Made by a program: the position numbers and the translations under genes
Assembly (NCBI RefSeq): GCF_032362555.1
Contig: NC_083506.1
Span: 4,015,501-4,079,500 of the forward strand
Direction of reading: 5' to 3'
Origin: Amyelois transitella
Taxonomy: Eukaryota; Arthropoda; Insecta; Lepidoptera; Pyralidae
DNA: 64,000 nucleotides
The notes under the pieces: model-generated
What the model was told of the DNA's origin: nothing
Database searches by the model: none
Seen by the model: the letters and a program-made list of their open reading frames with translations, nothing else
Shown: one piece after another, positions 54,251 to 64,000 of the stretch
Position numbering within the stretch: position 1 is the stretch's first letter
How the letters are laid out: each line of letters begins with the position of its first letter

Positions 54251-57200
54251 TTTTAACACTGTTACCATGTTGTTATATTTTTAAGTGTTATTAATTTCTT
54301 GTAGTCATAAGAGCAATCTAGTCATTATTTTCTTCATTGTTAAGTGTCGGTTTAAGTGTAATTGATCTCTTTTTACCATAAAAGTGTAAACGGCTAGTAT
54401 GTAGTGTTTCCCTATCCTCCCAGTCTAGTCCCTCCATGATTTCTAGTCTAGTTATTGATATTACATTAAAAGACAAAACATTTCATTTTAAAGCTATAAA
54501 TACTCGATCTTTTGAAGTAATGATGCCAAAAAACTAACAATTTTGCTGAAGTTTCCTCTTTTTACAATTTCGTTTCCAAAATTTTAGGTAGGTATTCGGT
54601 TTATAATGCTCAGAAAAAAATGTCTTGGAGTAATGATCGTTTCAAATATTATTTTGCCGATTTAAATTATTTTTAATAAATTAATCTTGATTTGACAAAG
54701 AAGAAAATAGAGAGACATAAGACAGAAAAGTAAGTACAGAACAATAAAACACATTAATTTGCTGTATGGATTATTCTATAATTAAGATATCACTGTTTAA
54801 ATACATTTCATTTTTAATTTATGTAATGTCTTACTGATATAGGTCGTCTAGTCCTGAAAAAAAAATTATCATTAGGTATATAATCTCATATGCTGCCCAA
54901 AAATTACATTATGTTTGTGTAATTTGTACAACAATTTTTTTTAAATATTACTTTTTTTATTATTGTTTTTTAAAACCATTGGTTACTTTTTTCTTGTATT
55001 GTCTTTTAATGGAATACACCACATATAGTGTTTAGTGTAGTTCTTGTTACCGTTTCGTAAAGCGAGGCCATTTTACTATCTTCCAATAGATATTGTAGCG
55101 TCATTTTATTACTAGTTAGATTAGTTAACTAGGCTAGTTGATTGTAGGAACATTCGTTAATCAGTTAAATAAAAAATGAAAAATTTGAAGATTGAATAAT
55201 GATATAGACGAAACATAATAAAACAGTTCAAAATCGCTCCTAAGTAAATCTTAACTTTAAAAATAACGGATAAAAGCGCCTTTTAAAACTCTATTCATGA
55301 TTCTTAAAAATATTTTATTTAACGATGTAAGAACAGATAACAGAAAAATAAAATGATTTGTTATTCAAAGTCAGTAAGGTTAATTTTATAAAGTCGTAAT
55401 ATATAAGTAATAAGTAATACACGCCTCTATATACATACACAAAATCACGCCTCTTTCCTTGAGGGGTATCTCCATAGTCACGAAGACAACGACTTTTCAC
55501 TTGCCTACACGTCACTTTATATGGAATCTTTTACTTGACATTTTGACAAGGGAAACGTATTGTTCTAAGGCATTTTTTACTAACTGATGTTTCTACAATT
55601 AGCAGCCGCATACATACAGGTTAGATCACAGAGTGAAGGAAGACCGCGTCGTACGAAGGAATGGTGTTCTATGCTCTGTGAAGAGGGTTAGATGTTTTGA
55701 GTAGCAGTGTAGACACTCTAATAGCGCTGTAGAATTAATTACTAGCAGCTTTTTAGTCAACTCAGACTACCAAAATTAATCACGTACATACGATGAGTTG
55801 ACCAAATTTTTTATTGAAAAATAAATTTCGGCGGTATGAGTTAGCTAAATGGCCTACTAGCGGTCTCTAGCTATTGGGCAGGCGAAGTGCCACGGCTAAC
55901 CTACTAAGACTGCGTTATATCTGATATACACAATGTTTACTCGTTATATCTGCCATCGGTTGTTGATTGAGATTTTAAAATATGTAGTTTATAAAAAGAA
56001 AAAAAAAACATTGACGTATAGGCGTTCTTGAAAGTCGGTTCGTTATCCCGAGGGTCTTACATGTACCAATAATCCTACTCATTTTGTGCGTGAAATAAAC
56101 ATTTTTGTGTCTTTCTTTCTTACCATCAGGTTCGCGATTTAGTACAGCAATAACATTTTTATTGAGAGTGAACACAAATTGTGCAATAGCAATTAATATG
56201 ATTGTTAATAATAAATGTAATACAATTTATGGACTGTTGATGTCGTTTTGATGTGAAGTTAAAGACATCAACGAGTTACTTAAATCTGATTCATTATTTA
56301 CTCTCAATCAAAGTTCACTACGAGTACTTCAAGCACTTATCCCTATGTAAGATCCCGTTAAGAAAGTCTGAACGTTCTTTGGGGCTAACCCAATATGCAT
56401 AAGTTGTCCCTAACATTTTTTATTTATTTATTATGTGAAGGAAAAAATTCGACAAGAACTAAAGACAAACTTTGTACAAGAGCATAACTTTTTAAAAAAA
56501 AATCCTCCAGTAGGCCCATGACAGTAAAAAAATAATTTTTGGAAACAATGTCATTGACTCCTAAGTTTCAACCAACAACCGAGGAATTCGGGTGCCCATA
56601 TATCGGCACCCCATATTTTGTTAGTGCAATTTTGGGGGTGCCTGCGTTGACAGCGACGCACCCCCAGCTATATGTAAATATCCATTAACTTGTTTACTGT
56701 AAGTATAAATAAGATTTATACGTTTAGTTGAATTTTCATTAAAATTTCACAAATAAATAAAGTGTTTTCATTTGTTTTGTCTTGTTTGTAAAATATTTTG
56801 ATTTTAACTTTATCTACTAATCAACAAGAGACTTCATGACATAGGTAGGTACTATTAATATTAGGTAAATGTTATATTACAAAGAGATACTAATATATTT
56901 TTGGATTTTACTACCGATTTTGCCAATTGCCACAGTGATAGATAGAACATCAGGAGTAACATAGGCTACTTTTTATCCCACTTTTGGGCACGGGTGTAAG
57001 TCCAGGTAGGTAAATCTGCGCTCGGAAATAATCTAAATATTTTGTGCAGAAGGTACTATTGGCGTCAGACGTCTACCTAATGCCGCTTTGTATCAATATT
57101 GATCAAAAAATCATGTTTGTTATAAATTTAATATTTATTTTATTCTGGTTTTTAGTAATTATTTATTGTTGTAGTGGCGCCAGAAATACAACATTTATAA

Positions 57201-57550
57201 AATTTTAAAATTATGTGACAACCTGTCATTGACAGATATAGGATACCATAGGAGTACAGGGTCCCATGTTTTACTTTTAGGACAGGAACCCTAAAACGCA
57301 ACGAAAACAGCAGTGCTATTTCTATGGTGCTGCTAAAAAGCACATGTGGGATGATTCAAGCGCCATCTATAGGGATCGTATGACATTAGTAAGTACACGA
57401 ATTTACGTGCTACATGACGTTGATTGTTTGCCATTTCTCCAAGAAATGAAGTGCAAACGTATATAATATTTTTTTAACAGTATATGTTCGTAAAAGAAGT
57501 AGTAGCATAAGAAAAAAAAAAACATCTGGTAGTGTCAAAAAATCGAACTG
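54251..57550. other. Intergenic AT-rich DNA
   Basis: Contains a family C scrap (55430-55515, minus) and a short inverted pair around 56600-56645 ('ggcacccc' / 'gggggtgcc'). No gene recognised. Confidence 0.65.
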
Positions 57551-57622
57551 TGGAGGTGCTGGGATTTGAACCCAGGACTTTCAGCATGCGAAGCAGACAC
57601 TCTACCACTGAGTTACACCCCC
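57551..57622 (-). tRNA. tRNA-Ala (anticodon CGC)
   Basis: The minus strand folds as a cloverleaf of 72 nt including discriminator A (57551). Acceptor stem GGGGGTG/CACCTCC with one G-T pair, D arm ACTC/GAGT, T arm CTGGG-TTCAAAT-CCCAG. The anticodon loop TTCGCAT puts CGC at 57588-57590. The anticodon stem TCTGC/GCTGA has one T-T mismatch. A-box and B-box (GGTTCAAATCC) are intact and no CCA is encoded, as expected in eukaryotes. Confidence 0.8.
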
Positions 57623-57724
57623 GGTTGAGAAAACTGGCGAAATTAATGATCATATGTAAATTGTATTAATGCATGACGTATCTATAGAACACTGATTTTT
57701 TATTTCCTTTTTTTTTCTTTTTAG

Positions 57725-57808
57725 GCAATCCAACTACATCAAGAGCTGCAAGCAATTTAATTTTTGCTAATGAGGAGCTTCAGTTTTCGTCAGAGAGTAA
57801 TAAATCAG
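57725..57808 (+). CDS. Candidate orphan exon
   Basis: A long pyrimidine tract ending 'ctttttag' precedes it and 'gttagt' follows. The only open frame reads NPTTSRAASNLIFANEELQF then SSESNKSG, needing phase-1 neighbours. In phase 0 it reads a short AIQLHQELQAI then stop, so it could also be an alternative last exon joined to 52424. No family recognised. Confidence 0.3.
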
Positions 57809-58774
57809 GTTAGTAGCTGTGGTTGCTTTTGTTTACCCTTTCCCGGAACTTTTTGGGAAAATAATATAAGTTAACGCTGTATACGTTGTAATAGTCCCCA
57901 ACACTCATACTCATTAATATAGATACACTTATAAATCATAAATAGTCGATCAAACATATATTTTCTTTGGATTCCTACCAAAAAGTCCATACTGATCTTT
58001 CTGAGAGCCATTTAAATACCCATAACCTATATAAATGGAACAAAAATACTAATTTGACAACCGTGTGGCCATGTCTGTATAATTGGTTACTAAAGTTTTT
58101 GGAGTCGCGGGTAAAGTCTAGTACCTATATAATTTAGAAAAACCTGCAAAACCAGCGCGGTCATCAACACTAATTAAATCAACAATTACAATCTAACCGA
58201 TGTATTGTATACCTATCATCGAGGAATGTGTGTCATTTCCCTTTACGAGTGGCCATGTTAGCAGCACGTGAAGTGCACGAAGCGGCGCCTGCGCGCGTTA
58301 TCTTTATAATGATTTTGAGACAATTCCATTAGTTCAAATCGCTCCACACTCTTAGGTATTAATAACAAGATCCCACTGGAGTTTCAGGTACCTATTCCGT
58401 ATGTAACTTGCAAAGTACTAACAATGTTCTATATTTAATAGTAAATAAATTTGAAACTAAATCATTATCTTAGGTATTTTAGCTACTTTCAAATTATTTT
58501 AAACGGTACCTGAATAAGTTAAAAGTTTAATAATGACTTCCATGAACCTGACAAACATTCCTCAGGTATATGGAAGATATTGCTTTAGTCTGTTAAGTAA
58601 GAACTGTTATTTAAAATGACTGAGAAAAAAATGTATTTAGGTACTACTACTAGATTAATAATTGCGTGGACCAGGGGTCCGGGGTCCGTCTGTGACCACG
58701 ATGGAAGAAAGTAAGTTCAGTTAACACGAAGCGGCTCCGAGCTGATTTTGTATTAAATTATTTTTACAAAACCC

Positions 58775-58905
58775 TACATACATACACAGGTATCACGTCT
58801 TTATTCCTTAGGGGCAGAGCCATCAGTACAGTAAATACCGAAAGGCGACGTTCAGCTGGATGCTTGAGATCAGATAGTAACAGGTTGCTAGACTTAATTC
58901 TCTAA
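58775..58905 (-). repeat. Family A repeat, diverged
   Basis: 'acaggtatcacgtctttat', 'acgttcagctgg' and 'agtaacaggttgctag'. Confidence 0.55.
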
Positions 58906-59134
58906 GTCTAATATCGTGAATTCGGACATTTAAATCGTAATATAATTGGCCAGTCATCAAAATAAAACCGACGGCTGATAAACCAGTTCATACCGACCAA
59001 AATGTTAGGAAAATCACGTAGGGCGAGAGATAATAATGATTAAGTGGTTGACTGACTCATTTACTTCTATTTGAAGTGTTGGAATTTGAACTAAGTGATA
59101 CATTTGGTGATAAATAAAAAAAATAGTCACTAAA

Positions 59135-59285
59135 TATAGACTAAGGGATAGGCTTATAAACTCTTTTAGGCAGATAGGCTAACAACCTGTCACTATTTGA
59201 ATCTCAACGTGGCCTATCAGTCTGTCACTACTGCTCGCTCTGTCTACCCCGCAATGGATATAGACATTAGATTATATGAATGAGT
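59135..59285 (+). repeat. Family A repeat, partial
   Basis: 'gactaagggataggctta', 'aacctgtcactatttgaatc' and 'ctgtctaccccgcaatgg'. Confidence 0.7.
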
Positions 59286-60025
59286 GAATAAAATAAAGAT
59301 AAATTTTGCCCATGCTGAGGTATATTTTTGAGGTAGTAATTTTTTTACAGTAAAATTTCCTTAAGGTGCTTTAATTTCAATACTTTGATATTAGTAAGAG
59401 AACGATAGATATTAGGGAAATACTTTGCTATATTGCTATAATGTATTCTGTAATATCAGACCCGTGGTGCGTCTTTTGCCCTAACCTAGGGCAAACCTAA
59501 CACCAACTAATCTGAGATTCAACTAATCATATTTTTAGCTTTGATGCTATAAAGATTGATAATTTTCGTGTTGCATTATAGGTACTATTTTTGAGATGAT
59601 GATAACTGGTACTTCATAATATATCTGCAATGATTGGCTTGAAAAATAGTCATAGTTAAAGTTGAGGTGAAGAGGTATATTTGTTTCCTACTTTGCCGGT
59701 GGCTAAGTAAAATTTATATGTAAATGATAAAGTTTTATATAGCAGGCTACTTCTTGTCCACGATTTTTTTAACATGGAGGTCGTTCAACTTTCGCCAACG
59801 TACGATTACCCCTAGCATTATAGATTGTTTTCCTTGGTAACCATATGATACACCAACACCATAACTTTTACAATTTTAATACGGTTGATAAATAGAGACT
59901 AGAGTACGCCTGCGTAAATCGAAAAATGCCCTTAATTTCCCTTCCTTGGCTGTGTCTACCCCGCAAGGGGTAAAGATGTATGTATTTATAAAATATATAA
60001 ATATATACGGGAGCGCCTACGCTAC

Positions 60026-60085
60026 GAGTTAGTAACCCATAAGTCTCGAATTTACTAAAATTCGAGACTTATGTATTACTAACTC
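60026..60085. repeat. 28-bp near-perfect inverted repeat, 4-nt loop
   Basis: Arms 60026-60053 and 60058-60085 pair except for two adjacent positions (CC against TA). The loop is ACTA. Arm core: CATAAGTCTCGAATTT. Confidence 0.88.
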
Positions 60086-61279
60086 AACAAAACTATGCTG
60101 ATAAAGAGAAAGAATTGTGTTCGCATACCTGCTAAATGATTACTTTATAAAATGGCACTAATGAAATTAAATCATGAACCTTATTGAAAGCTAATTCTGA
60201 CCCAACTCGAACCGCATTGTTTTTAAGTACTCACGGCACTACCTACGTATGCAAATTCATTTGTTTTGAAATACTAGCGTTTCCTATTAGACTTTGTCCT
60301 TTTGTCGATATCATTTATGCAAACAGATCAAATATTTAACCTGTGAAAGAGTTTTATTAATTTAAAATGTTATTTTGGTTGATTCACCAGACAATAAACA
60401 GACGTTATAACATGGCAAAGGGCTATTTACACTCGCATTATGCAAGCTCTTCCAGGCTACCTTTTTTGGTGCCATTATATTTTTTTTTCGTTTTTTTTTT
60501 CACTTAAAATAGGTATTTTTGAATTATCTATAATGATAATGACAACGTGTAATTATAGTCCAAGGAATCGACCAGAGACTGCCGATAAGGGGTGCGTACG
60601 TGATTATTGGTGAGTTGCTGAAACAATGACATTTGATTACACTTTTTGTGCAGTATATATACGAGTATATATTAGTGGGTAGGTTTATTGACGAAATTTG
60701 GTATGGAGATAGGATAGATCTTTCGAAGTAATATGCGAATGATTTTATCTGGAAATTAACAAGAGAACGGGTATCACAGGAGATTAATTTTATCCCGGGC
60801 AGAGTCGCGGTTATCAGCTAGATAAGTGGCCTTTCAGTAATTTCGAGACTCTTGGCTCTGTCTACCTGTCAGATATCATAATATCGGTAGGTATGTATAA
60901 TATGAGCAATTAAGTTTTCTCTTAGTTAAGATGGGTTAGCTGGAAGAGACTTTACTTGCTAAGCATAAGTCCGCCTTTGTAATAAACAATGAAGAATTTA
61001 CAAAATTACATACAACTGTACCTACACAAAGCAAGCTTATCGGGTGTTAAAATTAACAATAAAGGAACAAATGCAGTCCTTTATATTAAGAAAACTTGCC
61101 ACAATGGCTGTCCGCTGACATCGTACGATCATCGCATGTTACTCTACACAGAGCACAGAACGGCCCGTCTCCCTGACAGGCTTCAGTGCACTGTGGCAGT
61201 CTAGATCATTCTCAGTTGTGTAACAATTTGCCCGCATTGTAACGCCGCCACATAATAGGGATATGCTCTTCCTTTCCAG

Positions 61280-61355
61280 CGCATCATACGATGTGATCCA
61301 GAAATCTCTATTGGCCACTCATGGATTCATTGTGGAGTGGACGGCTGAAGAATAG
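61280..61355 (+). CDS. Candidate terminal exon
   Basis: The strong acceptor 'ctcttcctttccag' (AG 61278-61279) precedes an exon that in phase 2 reads ASYDVIQKSLLATHGFIVEW then TAEE and TAG (61353-61355). The amphipathic, Trp-containing text looks protein-like, but no family is recognised and no matching upstream exon in the right phase was found. The candidate at 57725 does not join directly. Confidence 0.3.
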
Positions 61356-62269
61356 CGTTGATATTAGGATAACCTTTTTTTGATGTTTTTTTCTTCTTTA
61401 GGATTCATATGATTTGCTTTATTTTTAAATTTGTAATAGCATTGTTATCATCATCATCGGCCTAGTGATAGTGCCAGCTGGGTCGTCACCTCTCTGAAGA
61501 GGAGATCGAGGCTACCATTAATAGTATCAGTAATATGATTTAGTTTAAATCTATTTCTTATGCCCCATAAGAGATAAAGTACTTATATACGTAGTTTAAT
61601 ATCCCATCTAGGTATTAAATAGTAAGACAGACTAGCATTTATTGAAGGATTGATGATAGTATTGAAGATGGTTTATTATTTATACATTTTGCTCTTTATG
61701 AAAACAATTGTACCATAGAGACTTTCATTCTAAGGGCATTTACCATAATCCAAAATGGTTTAAGTTCCCCTACATAGGTTATGGAGATCAGACGTCGCTT
61801 GTGTAGAAACCTGACTTAGCCAAATCAGGGTCATAAAGAGATAAAGATGTAACCGGGATTCAAGCCAGGAGGAAAAGCGAAAAATTTCATTGAAGCTTAA
61901 AAAATTATGAACTCATGAATTCTCATGAACAGAACTTGGCTATGATACAAATCGACAATGATTCTGTTTCAGAATTTCTAAAAAAACACTTTTTGCTGAC
62001 ACCGTTTCACGGAAATCTATTTAAGTAAAATGAGAATTTATAATGAAAATGACTTTTTACACCATATGTGTGTTACGATATTTTTAACTTACAAAGAAAT
62101 GCTATACGAAATAAAAAATAGATTACCACTCGCTGTCAGTAAACAGGGATTGATTTAAATATTTCTGAACTAAAATAGTGCATGTTTTATGATTTTATGA
62201 AGATAACTAAAGATTATTTTATGTAGGGGCGATGTTACGGGCTAACTACGGTACGGTATCTTCCCAAAA

Positions 62270-62318
62270 ACAAATTTATTAATTTCAATGCATGTTGCAT
62301 TGAAATTAATAAATTTGT
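62270..62318. repeat. Perfect 23-bp inverted repeat, 3-nt loop
   Basis: Arm 62270-62292 is the exact complement of 62296-62318; the loop is TGT. The arms are AT-rich (ACAAATTTATTAATTTC...). Confidence 0.9.
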
Positions 62319-63369
62319 TGTGCTTTAAACCTCCGCTGCTACATTTCTGGGCCCGGGGTCTTCTTATCACTTGGAATACCAGTGCCAATAAGTATTCATA
62401 ATTTTGACTAGTACCTAGATACATATAATTAAAAGAACATCATGCTATTTATATTAAACCCGATGGTTAATTACGCGATTGCAAACCCTAGCGTGATGCG
62501 CCTACCAACTAATAGCTCGATTGCACTGACTTGAATAAAACAATTACGCTGGATCAAATATATACGTATATTTTAAAAGAGAAAACAGATTGATTGACAG
62601 ACATCAACGCACAGCTAAAATTTCTGGGTGTAGAGATTGTGTGTGTAGGTTTCTCTAGGAATGCAGGATGTAAAAACTAACGGGACCTTACTATTTTGGT
62701 GGGTGGAGTGGTGGATATTCCCTAGTATGTTACAAAATGGCAGCACGTTTTTGGCTATTTATCGATTTGAATATCGCTTATTTGAAGTGTGTGTGAAGTC
62801 CAGAGCATATTATAATGGTCCGTGTTCGGCCGGGATCTGCTCGACCTCATCGTAAGGACAATGCGTTCATCCAAGTAAGCGTTGCGCCACCGTCTGACCC
62901 TGGACCACCGTACAATGTTACCGATGTAAATTTAAGTGGCACGTGGATTCTAACATAATGTCTAGGAAATTTGTTGATAGATTAACTAACAATTTGCGTA
63001 TCAAGATGACACGGCACTTACAGGGCTGAGATTTTGTCTTTCGAACTTCATACATATTTTTGATATTATAAAAATGTTATTGCGTTACGAATTTATTCTC
63101 ACAAAAATCTTAATTATAATTTTAAACTGTATATCTGTGGCTCGAAGTGGCAAACGACTGACCGAGAGTCTAAAAAACACGGACGTCATTAATATACTTG
63201 CTGTTTTCAGGGTTCCGTGTTGGGCATGGATTGCAATAAATGATGTTTTTTGCAATGCATGTCCAATTATTATATACATATGTACATCATTTATTTTGAA
63301 AATAATTATGTACATTTCTAAAATTTGATACAGTTAATAGCAAAAGTAATTCATTATCTTCTCCTTCCT

Positions 63370-63520
63370 CCTAGCTTTATTGCCAGTTGCATCCTCACCA
63401 CTCTGGAGAGGAGATTGGCGAATGCCTTTGACCATGGATCCTAGATTGAGTGAGTCAGGTTTTTACATGAAGCGACTTCCATCTGACCTCCGCAACCTTT
63501 TCAGAAAAAGTAATTTCAGG
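63370..63520 (+). repeat. Family B repeat, long copy
   Basis: 'gccagttgcatcctcacc', 'ctctggagaggaga', 'gaccatggatcctagatt', 'gagtcaggtttttacatgaa' and 'ccatctgacctccgcaacc'. It is the most complete copy of family B in the window. Confidence 0.75.
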
Positions 63521-64000
63521 AAAAGTAATTCATTATGATATCAGATATTTCATGTTGCCTCTTCTTCTAATGGCTAGCATAATTGTTTATCTTTATTTCA
63601 CTTTCTGAAGAAATAGATTCACACATGTTTGCCTGCATGTTTCAATTCATTGAATGTCATAAATTACCATTGTGAGATTCACATTCTCATTTACAAATAA
63701 AATAAAAATTGAGAAGTCGATATTTTTCAGCTTTCATCAGATTTTTCTAACAATATGAAAATTCAATATACCTACCTAGGTAAATGTTTCATCGAGTTAC
63801 GGAACCATAGTTTAAAAATTGAGTCGCACGTGTCATTTATTTTTTATTTTTCTGGAACAAACCACAAACCTGGTTGGTTTTTTCTTTCGATGCTGGAGTG
63901 TTTCATGTCGAGAATGGAAAAATACCGAATAGCCTTTAGTATGCGGATTAATGAATGTGTCAGCCCGGCTACGTTTTTATATGCATGGTTTAATGCATGT

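Larger units (their letters stand above)
57809..61279. other. AT-rich DNA with repeat fragments
   Basis: Family B scrap 58665-58750, family A copies 58775-58905 (minus) and 59135-59285 (plus), an A-type scrap near 59945-59985, and a Helitron-like end 'gtcgcggttatcagctag' near 60805-60822. Otherwise nothing recognised. Confidence 0.6.
61356..64000. other. AT-rich DNA to window end
   Basis: Family B copies at about 61440-61520 (plus), 61780-61875 (minus) and 63370-63520 (plus). A palindrome at 62270-62318. No gene, RNA or promoter recognised. Confidence 0.65.

Noticed and set aside
61090..61205. Cys-rich minus-strand frame with CxxC-like spacing and an overlapping plus ORF
   Set aside because: Short, with no splice sites framing it and no consistent zinc-finger spacing.
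1..64000. CRISPR array, operon, prophage or prokaryotic system
   Set aside because: No regularly spaced direct repeats or bacterial gene organisation. All supported genes are spliced animal genes.

Overview
The window looks like nuclear DNA of a moth or butterfly (Lepidoptera). It is AT-rich and carries multi-exon genes with GT-AG introns. Its interspersed repeats are typical of Lepidoptera: Helitrons starting TC and ending CTAG, a piggyBac-like MITE flanked by TTAA, RTE/Jockey-type LINE scraps, and many copies of three short dispersed repeats, called here families A, B and C. No bacterial operons, CRISPR arrays or phage genes are present.

Layout. (1) 202-21675, plus: ten exons of Utx (KDM6), a histone H3K27 demethylase with an N-terminal TPR array and a C-terminal JmjC domain plus zinc module. 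The first exons lie left of the window. Its 12.9-kb second visible intron holds several CpG-rich, promoter-like patches. The 3'UTR runs to about 23.16 kb. (2) 23.2-28.1 kb: intergenic graveyard of mobile DNA. It includes an internally deleted element with THAP and SWIM/YqaJ-type gene starts facing each other, RTE LINE fragments and a piggyBac MITE. (3) 28568-33737, minus: complete Shc adaptor gene in eight coding exons (410 aa: PTB, YYN and YVN phosphotyrosine sites, SH2), convergent with Utx. Two Helitrons and a duplicated scrap of its own SH2 exon sit in its introns. (4) 33.9-47.7 kb: repeats, MITEs and a CpG-rich patch at 38.9-39.1 kb that looks like a first exon and promoter. (5) 47705-53865, plus: a gene I do not recognise, with six visible coding exons encoding a mostly disordered Pro/Arg/Ser-rich protein that ends in a short coiled coil. 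(6) 54.2-64 kb: mostly empty, with a tRNA-Ala(CGC) on the minus strand, two orphan exon-like segments and repeats.

Utx acts on chromatin and Shc in receptor tyrosine-kinase signalling; nothing links the genes beyond proximity. Exon joins were checked by hand: reading phase is preserved across all ten Utx, all eight Shc and all six unknown-gene exons.

The most interesting non-gene signal is a set of five perfect or near-perfect inverted repeats with 20-28 bp arms and loops of only 3-4 nt. One lies inside a repeat whose sister copies lack it, which points to replication template switching.
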